From the NCBI GenBank assembly GCA_947475095.1, contig CANJLG010000007.1, positions 1 to 64,000 on the forward strand: 64,000 nucleotides of DNA, in the 5' to 3' direction. Below, in pieces: positions 46,977-55,860 of the stretch. Made by a program: the position numbers and the translations under genes. Numbering within the stretch: position 1 is the stretch's first letter; every line of letters starts with the position of its first letter. The notes beneath the pieces were generated by a model. The model did no database searches. It worked only from the letters and a program-made list of their open reading frames with translations, and was not told the DNA's origin. Source of the DNA: Flavobacteriales bacterium (GTDB lineage: Bacteria > Bacteroidota > Bacteroidia > Flavobacteriales_D > Crocinitomicaceae).

Positions 46977-47635
46977 TGGATCGCTTTCTTCTTTTTCTCT
47001 AGTACACTGACTTTTTCTGCTTGGCTTTTAATTTCCGCTTGCTTGGACGCTTGATTTGTTTTACTTTCCTCTATTAGCCTTTCATTCGTCGCTATTTGTT
47101 TTTTTAGGCTTTCAATTTCTGCCTTATGATCTTGCTCTTCTTTCTCCAATTTAGTTTGATCTGATGTTAAACTTTTGAGAATGTCTTTTGCAATAGATTC
47201 TTCATTATCAATAATATTAGTTGCTGTTTTGACAGCAAAATCAGTAAGGGATTTGGCCCAAACTGCGAATTGCGCTGGATGATCTTTTTTATTCAAAAAG
47301 GCACCGCCCAAATCAATACCAAATTGAATTGAGAATTGCTCCCCTTTACTTTCTGTAATCACCGCATATGCATCAAAAAGCTTATCGCCCATAGCCTTCG
47401 AACTTCCTTGGATTACAGTGTGCTCCCCTTTAGATGATTTATGTTTGCCCCAATCTTTCATAAAAGATTTTAATGCGTCTTCTACTTGCTCTTTTGTTGC
47501 AAAAGGAATTGAAACCATAATGGCAGATTTGTTTCCTAAGGAAAATGTATAGTCACTTTCACTAATCACAACCTCTTGAGAAAAGGAAATGACAGAACTA
47601 ATCAAAGCAAATAATAATAACAAGGTCTTTTTCAT
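46973..47635 (-). CDS. Secreted protein of unknown function with C-terminal coiled coil
   Basis: The product is 220 aa from the ATG at 47635, giving a signal peptide (MKKTLLLLFALISSVISFSQ). The middle reads SIPFATKEQVEDALKSFMKD and AYAVITESKGEQFSIQFGID, a compact alpha/beta domain of about 130 residues. The last 65 residues (DQTKLEKEEQDHKAEIESLK onward) are a strongly charged coiled coil. I have seen such proteins in other Bacteroidota but know no function. An in-frame ATG at 47665 would put ten residues before the signal. Confidence 0.75.
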   Translation of the reverse strand: MKKTLLLLFALISSVISFSQEVVISESDYTFSLGNKSAIMVSIPFATKEQVEDALKSFMKDWGKHKSSKGEHTVIQGSSKAMGDKLFDAYAVITESKGEQFSIQFGIDLGGAFLNKKDHPAQFAVWAKSLTDFAVKTATNIIDNEESIAKDILKSLTSDQTKLEKEEQDHKAEIESLKKQIATNERLIEESKTNQASKQAEIKSQAEKVSVLEKKKKAIH

Positions 47636-47712
47636 AATTATATTTTCAATAAAAATACAAAACAAAAGGCAGAAAAAGAATCTACATTTTAAAATTGCGC
47701 TAATTTTACCCT

Positions 47713-48831
47713 ATGCAATTTTCAGCAGTAATTGGACAAAGAGCCTTACAAGAACGGCTTATCCGAGAAATAAATTCAGAAAAAATTAGCCATGCAAAGT
47801 TATTTGCTGGTAAAAACGGTCATGGGAGTTTGGCAATAGCTTTGGCTTATTGTAAGTATTTACTATGCGATAATAAGCAGGAAATAGATAGTTGTGGGTC
47901 TTGTCACTCATGCAATCAAATGGCAGATTTCGTACATCCAGATGTTCATTTTGTATTTCCTGTTGTCTTGGCAAATCATCCGCTATCATCCGCTTATTTT
48001 TCAGAATGGCGGAAGCAGTTAAAAACAAATCCATATTTTGATTTACTCAAATGGACCAATACAATTGATACAAAAGAACGAAAGCCTGTAATCGGTACAG
48101 AAGAAAGTATCGACATTCATAAAAAATTAAGTTTGATGTCTTACCAAGGTAACTATAAGGTAATGATTATATGGTGTGCAGACGAAATGAACGCAACGTG
48201 TTCAAACAAATTATTAAAGATTTTAGAAGAGCCCCCTCCCAAAACACTTATCATTCTGGTGACTGAGCAGCCTCAAAAATTACTGCCAACGATACAATCT
48301 CGAACACAAGTAATCATTATCCCCAGAATTGCGCAGGAGGATCTAAGCATGCATCTTGTTAAAGAAAATTCGATTGAAGAAAGGAGCGCCCAAACAATTG
48401 CTGGGTTTTCTGATGGTAATTTTATTAGAGCATTGGAGCTGATTCAGGATGATGAATCAAATATCGCTTATCGAGATCAATTTATGAGCTTGATGCGCTG
48501 TACCTTCAAAAAAGATGTTATTGCCATGTTAGATTGGGCTGAAGATATTGCAGCTGTTTCTAAAGAACGTCAAAAATTATTTATTTTATATAGCTTACAC
48601 ATGCTAAGGCAAAGCCTCGTGAAGAATTACATTGGGATGGATACCCTACAAGTATCAACAGAGGAAGCCGCTTTTATAGATAAGTTTTCTCCTTATATTT
48701 CAGGAAATAATATCAGTGAATTCCTAAGCTGCTTCGATGAAGCCTATTACCGAATTGAAAGGAACGCCTTTGCAAAACTTCTTTTTACGCAACTATGTTT
48801 TCAATCCATGAGATACATTCACCAAGCTTAA
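47713..48831 (+). CDS. holB: DNA polymerase III delta-prime subunit
   Basis: The product is 372 aa. It is a clamp-loader AAA+ subunit: start FSAVIGQRALQERLI, zinc cysteines in CDNKQEIDSCGSCHSC, and the SRC-like region EPPPKTLIILVT with IQSRTQVI. The P-loop is degenerate (AGKNGHGSLA, no GKT), as is normal for delta-prime, which does not hydrolyse ATP. It is followed by the RicT-like gene and gldH, a neighbourhood I recall from other Flavobacteriia. Confidence 0.93.
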   Translation: MQFSAVIGQRALQERLIREINSEKISHAKLFAGKNGHGSLAIALAYCKYLLCDNKQEIDSCGSCHSCNQMADFVHPDVHFVFPVVLANHPLSSAYFSEWRKQLKTNPYFDLLKWTNTIDTKERKPVIGTEESIDIHKKLSLMSYQGNYKVMIIWCADEMNATCSNKLLKILEEPPPKTLIILVTEQPQKLLPTIQSRTQVIIIPRIAQEDLSMHLVKENSIEERSAQTIAGFSDGNFIRALELIQDDESNIAYRDQFMSLMRCTFKKDVIAMLDWAEDIAAVSKERQKLFILYSLHMLRQSLVKNYIGMDTLQVSTEEAAFIDKFSPYISGNNISEFLSCFDEAYYRIERNAFAKLLFTQLCFQSMRYIHQA

Positions 48832-48860
48832 TTTAGTACTTTTACAAAAAAAACAATAAT

Positions 48861-50000
48861 ATGGGTTGTAGTTCATGTGGGTCAGATGGAGGAACACCAA
48901 GAGGCTGTAAGAATAATGGTACATGCAGCTCTGGAGGTTGTAATAAATTAGAAGTCTATGATTGGTTAGCCAATATTGCCTTGCCTTCCGGACAAAAAGT
49001 ATATGACATTGTAGAAGTTCGGTTTAAGAATTCAAGAAAAGGGTTTTATAGAAATGCGGAGCATATCGCGTTAAGTGTTGGTGATGTGGTAGTAGTGGAA
49101 ACTGCTCCGGGATATGATGTAGGCGTTGTTTCTGTGGTCGGAGAATTGGCGCGTATTCAAGTAAAAAAGAAAGCGCCTGGTTTTAAACCAATGGAAACAA
49201 GGAAAATTTTGAAAATTGCTACTCAAAAAGAAATTGATAGCTGGATAAAGGCCCGTTCTTTTGAACAAGAAACTATGAATCAAACCAGGGTAATGGCCCT
49301 AACACTTGGTTTGGAAATGAAAATTTCAGACGTAGAATACCAAGCAGATATGTCTAAAGCGCTATTTTATTATACCGCTGAAGGAAGAATTGATTTTAGG
49401 CAGCTCATCAAAGATATGGCTGATAAATTTAAAGTTCGTATTGAAATGCGTCAAATTGGTTCAAGACAAGAAGCCGCCAGATTGGGGGGTATTGGATCAT
49501 GCGGACGAGAACTTTGCTGCAGTACGTGGCTTACGGATTTTAGATCAGTTTCTACTTCTGCAGCTCGTTACCAACAATTATCGCTGAATCCTCAAAAACT
49601 TGCCGGACAATGCGGAAAATTAAAATGTTGCTTGAATTATGAATTAGACATGTACCTCGATGCTATTAAGTCTTTTCCGAAAGCAGAAACGAAACTTAAA
49701 ACAGAAAGCGGTGAGGCAATACATATTAAAACCGACGTGTTCAAGCGACTCATGTGGTTTGCAATTCAAGGGGAAAACGGACTAATCGCCTTAACTCCCG
49801 AACAAGTAAAAAAAATACAAGAACTAAATTCTGCAGGAACAATTCCAAAAGACTTAAAGGCATTTACCTATGTGGTAGAAAAAGAAGTGGAAATTGGATA
49901 TGAAAATGTGGTGGGACAAGATAGTATTTCACGTTTCGCAAATACCTCGAAAAATAGAAATAAAAACAAGAATAGGTCTTTTCAAAATAATAAAAAATGA
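48861..50000 (+). CDS. ricT: RicT/YaaT-like PSP1-domain protein
   Basis: The product is 379 aa. The PSP1 core includes DVVVVETAPGYDVGVVSVVG, MALTLGLEMKISDVEYQ and the cysteine cluster GSCGRELCCSTWL with GQCGKLKCCLNYEL. In Bacillus the homologue joins a complex binding iron-sulfur clusters that guides RNase Y. Here an extra Cys-rich N-terminus (Cys 3, 6, 16, 22, 27) precedes the core, and the last 20 residues are Lys/Asn-rich and basic, fitting nucleic-acid contact. Its stop overlaps gldH by 4 bp. Function in Bacteroidota is not established. Confidence 0.9.
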   Translation: MGCSSCGSDGGTPRGCKNNGTCSSGGCNKLEVYDWLANIALPSGQKVYDIVEVRFKNSRKGFYRNAEHIALSVGDVVVVETAPGYDVGVVSVVGELARIQVKKKAPGFKPMETRKILKIATQKEIDSWIKARSFEQETMNQTRVMALTLGLEMKISDVEYQADMSKALFYYTAEGRIDFRQLIKDMADKFKVRIEMRQIGSRQEAARLGGIGSCGRELCCSTWLTDFRSVSTSAARYQQLSLNPQKLAGQCGKLKCCLNYELDMYLDAIKSFPKAETKLKTESGEAIHIKTDVFKRLMWFAIQGENGLIALTPEQVKKIQELNSAGTIPKDLKAFTYVVEKEVEIGYENVVGQDSISRFANTSKNRNKNKNRSFQNNKK

Positions 50001-50458
50001 AAATCTTTTTTTTCTTTGGCCTGATTACTACACTGCTTTGCGCTTGCGGGAAACCTTCTGTTTACAATTCATCCTATCAATTTGCGGATAATATATGGGG
50101 GGTAAAGGTAAAGCCTACCTTTACCGTAAATATTCCAGATACTATTAATTCCTACGATTTTACACTTACTATTCGCACAACGACAGACTATAAATACAGT
50201 AATCTTTGGATTTATTTGACAACGAAAACACCCTTTAAAAAAGTTGTTCGGGAGCCTTACGAGATTAAAACAACTTACCCAAATGGCACTTGGATTGGAA
50301 ATAAAACCGGAACAATTGTCGAACATCAGTTAATTTTTAAACGAAGGAAATTACCACAAGCCGGTAAATATACCTTTATCGTGGAGCAAGGTGTTGTCCA
50401 AAAATCACTCGACGAAGTGATGGATTTAACGTTTAATGTTTCAAAATCAGAGAATTAA
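49997..50458 (+). CDS. gldH: Gliding motility lipoprotein GldH
   Basis: The product is 153 aa with a lipobox (GLITTLLCACGKPS). The body VYNSSYQFADNIWGVKVKPT, LTIRTTTDYKYSNLWIYL, TTYPNGTWIGNKTG and LPQAGKYTFIVEQ matches GldH, a lipoprotein needed for gliding in Flavobacterium johnsoniae and linked to the GldI-M/T9SS machinery. Presence supports gliding or at least a T9SS-related envelope function. It is translated with the RicT gene through an ATGA overlap. Confidence 0.92.
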   Translation: MKIFFFFGLITTLLCACGKPSVYNSSYQFADNIWGVKVKPTFTVNIPDTINSYDFTLTIRTTTDYKYSNLWIYLTTKTPFKKVVREPYEIKTTYPNGTWIGNKTGTIVEHQLIFKRRKLPQAGKYTFIVEQGVVQKSLDEVMDLTFNVSKSEN

Positions 50459-50459
50459 T

Positions 50460-50936
50460 ATGCGATTTAGGTGCCTGAGTAAGGAAGAATTGCAAGAACT
50501 CGATAACGAATTGATCCAGTTTTTAATTGTAAACCAAGTTTATAAAGAAGACTGGGCGCTAATGAATCAAGAAAGCCCCAATAAAGCAAAAGAATTAATC
50601 GAAATGTTTAGCGATGTCGTTTTGGAGAAAGTGTACAGCAAGGTATTCTTTTTAGAACGCCAAGTGCCTAAACAGCTATGCGTATGCTCACTTTCAGATT
50701 CAAGTGGCGAAATGATTACCATCGAAGCGATAGAAGAAGGAATTGATTTAACGAAAGAAGATGTCGTTGATGAATGCCTGCTTATCTCCCCGTCAAAAAT
50801 TACTATTTATCACGGTAAAAAAGCGTTTAAAAACACAAAAGCAGATGAAGTATTTTTACTTTTGAATCACGGATTTTTAGTTTCAAACGAAGAACGATTT
50901 AAAAATGTATCACAACATATTATTCAATCAACTTAA
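50460..50936 (+). CDS. DUF6495-like protein
   Basis: The product is 158 aa from the ATG at 50460, 1 nt after the gldH stop. MRFRCLSKEELQELDNELIQ, FLIVNQVYKEDW and FSDVVLEKVYSKVFFLE resemble a small Bacteroidota family I associate with DUF6495, but that name is from memory and not certain. It has no signal peptide or membrane segment and is acidic. Position suggests co-transcription with gldH. An in-frame ATG at 50436 inside gldH is unlikely to be used. Confidence 0.65.
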   Translation: MRFRCLSKEELQELDNELIQFLIVNQVYKEDWALMNQESPNKAKELIEMFSDVVLEKVYSKVFFLERQVPKQLCVCSLSDSSGEMITIEAIEEGIDLTKEDVVDECLLISPSKITIYHGKKAFKNTKADEVFLLLNHGFLVSNEERFKNVSQHIIQST

Positions 50937-50946
50937 AATTTTAAAA

Positions 50947-51792
50947 ATGAAAAAAGCACTCCTTAGCATCACACTTGGTTTCTGCATGACAAGCCTACAT
51001 GCCCAAATTTCTACCCCAAAAGCAAGTCCATTATGTAAAATAGAACAAAAAGTGGGGCTAGCCGATATCAGTATTTCCTTTTCACGACCTAGCGTTAAAG
51101 CAAGAAATGTATTTGGAGATGTTGTTGAATTTGGGAAAATATGGCGCTTAGGGGCAAATGAAAATACGAAAATTACCTCCTCAGAAAAGTTAATCTTTGG
51201 AACAGATACGCTAAAAGCGGGCACCTACGCTCTGTATGTAATTCCAGAAAAGAAAAGCTGGCAATTAATTTTCTACACAGAAACAAACAATTGGGGAGTG
51301 CCTGATAATTGGTCTGAAGATAAAATCGCCTATAAAACAACCTTGCCAGTCTATAGCATAAAAGATCGAGTTGAAAACTTGTCTATTTTTATCGATAAGA
51401 TTAACAATAATGGCGCTGAAATTCAAATTACATGGGATGAAACAAAAGTTGTACTCCCCTTTACCCTAAATACGAAAGCAGGTGTTTTAGCGAGCATCCA
51501 AAAAACTATGAATGGCCCGCAAGCAAATGATTATCATCAAGCAGCCACCTATTATTTCACAGAAAAGATCGACATGAAGCAAGCCTTGATTTGGTCTACC
51601 CTGGCCGTTGAAATGCGCGGGGAAAAAGCTTATTGGATGACACGCCTTAAAGCGCAACTCCAAGCTGAAAATGGCGATTACAAAAGCGCTATAGAAACAG
51701 CAAAAAAGTCAATGGATGCAGCAGCACTCGATGGTGACTCGAATTATGTAAATATGAACAAATCTTCGATCGAAGAGTGGTCTAAAAAGTAA
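50947..51792 (+). CDS. Secreted DUF2911 family protein
   Basis: The product is 281 aa with a signal peptide (MKKALLSITLGFCMTSLHAQ). The DUF2911 domain reads VGLADISISFSRPSVKARNV, FGKIWRLGANENTKI, LKAGTYALYVIPEKKSWQLI and a NWGV segment. A helical, TPR-like C-terminal third (MKQALIWSTLAVEMRGEKAY, SAIETAKKSMDAAAL) follows. The family is periplasmic or surface-exposed and of unknown function. The start at 50947 is chosen because the upstream ATG at 50905 lies inside the previous gene and would bury the signal peptide. Confidence 0.88.
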   Translation: MKKALLSITLGFCMTSLHAQISTPKASPLCKIEQKVGLADISISFSRPSVKARNVFGDVVEFGKIWRLGANENTKITSSEKLIFGTDTLKAGTYALYVIPEKKSWQLIFYTETNNWGVPDNWSEDKIAYKTTLPVYSIKDRVENLSIFIDKINNNGAEIQITWDETKVVLPFTLNTKAGVLASIQKTMNGPQANDYHQAATYYFTEKIDMKQALIWSTLAVEMRGEKAYWMTRLKAQLQAENGDYKSAIETAKKSMDAAALDGDSNYVNMNKSSIEEWSKK

Positions 51793-51799
51793 TTGCAGC

Positions 51800-52699
51800 A
51801 TGTGGCAACGGTATAAGTATCATGTATTGATGCACCTCATCATCTTTTTATGGGGGTTTACCGGAATCTTAGGAAAATTAATCCATAAAGATGCACTCCA
51901 CATCGTTTGGTACAGGGTTTTAATCGCATTTATTGCTTTAGCTATCTTCTTATTCTTTGCAGGGAAAAGTGTTCGATTGTCTGCAAAAGTGCTACCTAAG
52001 GTTTTTGGCGTGGGAATTATTGTTGCCTTGCATTGGATTTCTTTTTATTACGCGATTCAGCTCTCAACAGCATCATTGGCTATTTTATGCTTGTCCACAA
52101 CTACATTACATGTCGCATGGCTAGAGCCATTGGTCATGAAGAAAAAGATCTCACTCAGGCAAATCATAATGGGGCTTGTCGTTATTAGCGGAATTTCATT
52201 TGTTTCAGTGGATTTTAATGGCCAAGAACTATTAGCACTCTTTATTGGACTTTTATCGGCTTTGTGTGCGGCGGTCTTTTCAGTATTTAACGCGAAACTA
52301 TCTGAACAAACTCCTGCAGAACAGCTAACATTTTACGAAATGCTTGCCGCGTTTACGCTTGTTTCAATTGTACTTCTGAGCCTAGGAAAACTGAATGCTT
52401 CCGATCTTAGTTTAACCCTCAATGACTTCTATTGGTTGCTATTTCTAGGAATCGTATGCACCTCTTTTGCCTTTTTAGCAACCATCGTTATTGTCCGCAA
52501 GTTAGGCGCTTTTACCGTTTCATTAAACATCAACCTTGAGCCAATCTACACTATTTTATTAGCGATTGTACTCTTAAATGAACACAAATCTCTTTCAATA
52601 AATTTCTACTGGGGAGCGGCAATCATCATTCTAGTTTTGTTGCTCAATGGTTTGATTAGGCATTTCGAATTAAGAAATAGTAATAGTGAAATAGGATAA
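51800..52699 (+). CDS. EamA/DMT-family transporter
   Basis: The product is a 299-aa inner-membrane protein with about ten hydrophobic helices in two five-helix repeats. The first helix LMHLIIFLWGFTGILGKLI, the IVWYRVLIAF segment, and in the second half LGIVCTSFAFLATIVIVRKL and LEPIYTILLAIVLL are typical EamA repeat motifs. The family exports metabolites such as amino acids; the substrate here is not predictable. It follows the DUF2911 gene by 7 bp. Confidence 0.9.
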   Translation: MWQRYKYHVLMHLIIFLWGFTGILGKLIHKDALHIVWYRVLIAFIALAIFLFFAGKSVRLSAKVLPKVFGVGIIVALHWISFYYAIQLSTASLAILCLSTTTLHVAWLEPLVMKKKISLRQIIMGLVVISGISFVSVDFNGQELLALFIGLLSALCAAVFSVFNAKLSEQTPAEQLTFYEMLAAFTLVSIVLLSLGKLNASDLSLTLNDFYWLLFLGIVCTSFAFLATIVIVRKLGAFTVSLNINLEPIYTILLAIVLLNEHKSLSINFYWGAAIIILVLLLNGLIRHFELRNSNSEIG

Positions 52700-52726
52700 T
52701 ATAATGGTTTTATTTATTTTTGAGCT

Positions 52727-53146
52727 GTGCTAAAAACATTTATACTCTTCGCGACCATTTTATTGCTTTTCGTTGGGAATATTGGTATTCGTGTGTTTAG
52801 TCATTCTTGCACAAAAGAAGGTGTTTTTACTTCGTACGTTTTTGAAAATCACGACGCCTGCCCTAGCGAAACAAAAGAGACCCCTCCTTGCTGCAAAAAA
52901 GAAGACCCGAAAAACGATGGCTGTTGCTCCGATTATTCCGCTATTTATAAAATTGACATTGATTACGACAAAACCGATGATTTTAAAACTGGGTTTTCAG
53001 TAAATGCAACCATTAATAAATCTTTTGTATTTGACAATACCAGAAGCCTCATCCATGAAGCAACTCCAATTGCTTGTTTTATTCCACCCCCTTGGAAACC
53101 CTCCGGAAAATTATTGCTAATTAAAAAACAAGTATTTCAGATTTAA
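52727..53146 (+). CDS. HYC_CC_PP family Cys-rich membrane protein (GTG start)
   Basis: The product is 139 aa. One hydrophobic N-terminal segment (LKTFILFATILLLFVGNIGI) is followed by the family signature: His-Ser-Cys (HSCTKEG), a double Cys in TPPCCKKED, a second CC in DGCCSDY and a Pro run before Trp (IPPPWKP). The spaced His and Cys suggest soft-metal binding outside the inner membrane. GTG at 52727 is the only start that keeps the hydrophobic segment. It lies 42 bp before the TonB receptor. A TATTTTTG box at 52715-52722 may supply a nearly leaderless transcript. Confidence 0.85.
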   Translation: MLKTFILFATILLLFVGNIGIRVFSHSCTKEGVFTSYVFENHDACPSETKETPPCCKKEDPKNDGCCSDYSAIYKIDIDYDKTDDFKTGFSVNATINKSFVFDNTRSLIHEATPIACFIPPPWKPSGKLLLIKKQVFQI

Positions 53147-53188
53147 AGATAAAGGCGAAATTATTTCTAACCTTAAAATTCTTTATTT

Positions 53189-55384
53189 ATGAAACTTATC
53201 TTAACACTGTGTTGTTTGCTTTTACTTACAACACTAAATGCTCAAATCAAGGGCCTCGTTCAAGGGCTAAATACGTCATCAAAGGAGATTCTTGTTGGTG
53301 CAAAAATTACATTACTACATGCCAATATGGGTACAAAAACCAATGAAGAAGGCCTGTTTGAACTTGTGCTTCCAAAATCATTGCCCGACACGCTTGTTTT
53401 TTTCTACCCAGGATATTATCCAGATTCTATTATTCTAGATAAAAAAGACCGCTTTATTGCACTAAATATTGTTTTAAAAGCCGAAGTCAACTTTGGGGAA
53501 ATTACCGTTGAAGGCAAAAAATATACGCATGGAATTTCAAAAATGAAGACATTGCATGTGGAAGAGTTAACCTCAGGAGAATTACACAAAGCTGCATGCT
53601 GCAATTTGTCAGAATCTTTTGAAACAAATGCTTCGGTGGATGTAAATATTACCGATGCCGTATCTGGCGCAAAGAAAATTCAAATGATGGGAATTAATGG
53701 CGTCTACACCCAAATCCAAATGGAAAACATTCCTTATTTACGTGGATTAGAAAGTTCTTATGGACTTAATACAATCCCTGGAACCTGGGTAGAATCTATA
53801 CAGATTACGAAAGGAACAGGAAACGTAGTAAATGGATATGAATCAATGGCAGGCCTTATTAATTTAGAATTGAAGAAGCCAAATGAAATGGAGCGTTTAT
53901 TTGTGAATGTGTATCAAAATAGGCTTGGTCGTTCTGAGGTAAACTTAAACAGCGGGCAAATTTTATCAAAAAAATGGAGCGTTGGATCCTTTGCCCATGC
54001 CTCAGCGGTTTATGGGAATATTGATGAAAACAAGGACGGATTCCGCGATTTACCAATGGGAAACAACCTGTCTTTTTTGAATCGCTGGGAATACCAAGGC
54101 GACAAGATGGAAGCGCAAATTGGAATAAACATTTACAGCGATAGAAAAATGGGCGGACAAACCTCGTTTCTTAGAGACAATCCAGTTGGGTATGGGGTGC
54201 TTATCAACTCGCGACATGCTGATGTTTTTGCAAAAACAGGGTTCTTTATGAAAAAACCAATGCGCTCAATAGGCGTAATTTATAACCTGAAATACCAAGA
54301 TATTGAAGGTGAATTTGGGAATCGCATTTTTTCAGGCTCCGAAAAACGGGGATACATTAACACGCTTTATGAAGACATTCTTGGGACGAGTGACCACAAA
54401 ATAAAACTGGGAACGAGCCTAGTGATGTTACAAATTTCGCAAGAAGCCGATTCAATCATCGACAAAAGAACCGAAATCGTTCCTGGAGCCTTCGCCGAAT
54501 ATACCTACTCCGACGCGCGACTTAGTTGCGTCCTTGGAACACGACTTGATTATCACAATTTGTATGGTTGGCAGTTTGTTCCCCGCGTTCATGCTAAGTA
54601 TAGCATAACGCCAACAACCGATTTTAGAATTACTGCAGGAAAGGGATGGCGCGTCCCAAATTATATAATTGATAATGTTTCTTTATTGGCAAGTTCAAAA
54701 CAATGGGTAGCACCTAGCGAAATAAAGCCTGAAATATCCTGGAACGTTGGAGGATCGATGGTGCAAGAATTCAAACTTTTTAAAAGAAAAGCCAGCATTA
54801 CCATGGATGCCTATAGAACATTCTTTGCAAATCAATTAATCATTGATAGAGATGTAAATTCAAGTAAAGTTGTGTTTAACAACTTAAGTTCCCCATCGAT
54901 ATCAAATAGCTTTCAAACAGAATTATCCATTAATCCATTGAAAAATCTAGAGATTAGGCTTGCCTACAAATTCTTAGATGTAAAGGCATTACTAGATGGT
55001 AAATTTCAACAACAAATCATGTTACCCAAGCATCGAGGATTTATTAATGTTGCCGTCAAGAGTAAAAATAAACGTTGGGAATATGATCTTACTTGCACCG
55101 CCTTTGGGAAATCTCGTCTTCCTGCAATTGATGTAAATCTACCAACTCGATTCAGTCCTTCTTACCCGATGATTAACACACAATTAACCCATGTATTTAA
55201 AAAATGGGACTTTTACCTTGGCGTTGAAAACTTAACTAATTTTACACAAAAGACACCGGTTGAGGACCCTACCAACCCATTTGGGAACAACTTTGATGCA
55301 ACGTGTGTTTGGGGACCGATTATCGGAACAAATGTATATGCAGGTATTCGCTATTCAATATTACGTAAACAATTAAAAAAATAA
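53189..55384 (+). CDS. TonB-dependent outer-membrane receptor, probable metal importer
   Basis: The product is 731 aa. Signal peptide (MKLILTLCCLLLLTTLNAQ), an N-terminal carboxypeptidase-regulatory-like domain (KGLVQGLNTSSKEILVGAKI, TNEEGLFELVL), a plug (about 115-225, with KIQMMGINGVYTQIQMENIP and VESIQITKGTGNVVNGYESM) and a long beta-barrel ending NVYAGIRYSIL. The plug begins with AACCNLSESFE, a double Cys absent from most receptors. Flanking Cys-rich and HMA proteins make copper or another soft metal the likely cargo. Energised by TonB-ExbBD, whose genes are not in the window. Confidence 0.9.
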   Translation: MKLILTLCCLLLLTTLNAQIKGLVQGLNTSSKEILVGAKITLLHANMGTKTNEEGLFELVLPKSLPDTLVFFYPGYYPDSIILDKKDRFIALNIVLKAEVNFGEITVEGKKYTHGISKMKTLHVEELTSGELHKAACCNLSESFETNASVDVNITDAVSGAKKIQMMGINGVYTQIQMENIPYLRGLESSYGLNTIPGTWVESIQITKGTGNVVNGYESMAGLINLELKKPNEMERLFVNVYQNRLGRSEVNLNSGQILSKKWSVGSFAHASAVYGNIDENKDGFRDLPMGNNLSFLNRWEYQGDKMEAQIGINIYSDRKMGGQTSFLRDNPVGYGVLINSRHADVFAKTGFFMKKPMRSIGVIYNLKYQDIEGEFGNRIFSGSEKRGYINTLYEDILGTSDHKIKLGTSLVMLQISQEADSIIDKRTEIVPGAFAEYTYSDARLSCVLGTRLDYHNLYGWQFVPRVHAKYSITPTTDFRITAGKGWRVPNYIIDNVSLLASSKQWVAPSEIKPEISWNVGGSMVQEFKLFKRKASITMDAYRTFFANQLIIDRDVNSSKVVFNNLSSPSISNSFQTELSINPLKNLEIRLAYKFLDVKALLDGKFQQQIMLPKHRGFINVAVKSKNKRWEYDLTCTAFGKSRLPAIDVNLPTRFSPSYPMINTQLTHVFKKWDFYLGVENLTNFTQKTPVEDPTNPFGNNFDATCVWGPIIGTNVYAGIRYSILRKQLKK

Positions 55385-55389
55385 TAATT

Positions 55390-55722
55390 ATGAAAACTAT
55401 CTTATTCATTTTGGCCGTATGCTTCAGCCAAGTATTATTTTCTCAGAATGTAAAAAAACAAACCATTATTATTCAAACCTCTGCCCAATGCGGTGATTGT
55501 AAGGAGCGCATTGAGGGCGCTTTGAATTACACCTTAGGCGTAAAGTTTGCAGAATTAGACCTTGAAAGCAAAAAAGTGACCGTTTGTTTTTCACCTAAAA
55601 AAACATCCATAGAAACAATCAAAGCAATAATTGCTAAAATTGGTTATGATGCAGATGATGTAAAAGCTGACATTACTGATGTTCAGAAACTACCAAAATG
55701 CTGCCAGCCAAATGGGCATTAG
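55390..55722 (+). CDS. Secreted heavy-metal-associated (HMA) domain protein
   Basis: The product is 110 aa with a signal peptide (MKTILFILAVCFSQVLFSQ). The HMA fold has the metal site AQCGDCKER (CxxC) and ends with extra ligands KCCQPNGH. Such proteins bind copper(I) or zinc and pass it between partners in the periplasm. It starts 5 nt after the TonB receptor stop, so the two are surely co-expressed. Unlike the HMA lipoprotein at 37 kb it has the canonical CxxC and no lipobox. Confidence 0.9.
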   Translation: MKTILFILAVCFSQVLFSQNVKKQTIIIQTSAQCGDCKERIEGALNYTLGVKFAELDLESKKVTVCFSPKKTSIETIKAIIAKIGYDADDVKADITDVQKLPKCCQPNGH

Positions 55723-55860
55723 AATAGCAGCACGGCTAATGCAAAAAATTGCTTTTTAAACTGTGTAATGAATAGTTAATAACAATTAACTGCTTTTTAC
55801 TTTTATTTCTATTTGTTCGAATAACAATGGTTATCTTCGCATAAAATTTGTTCAGAAAAC

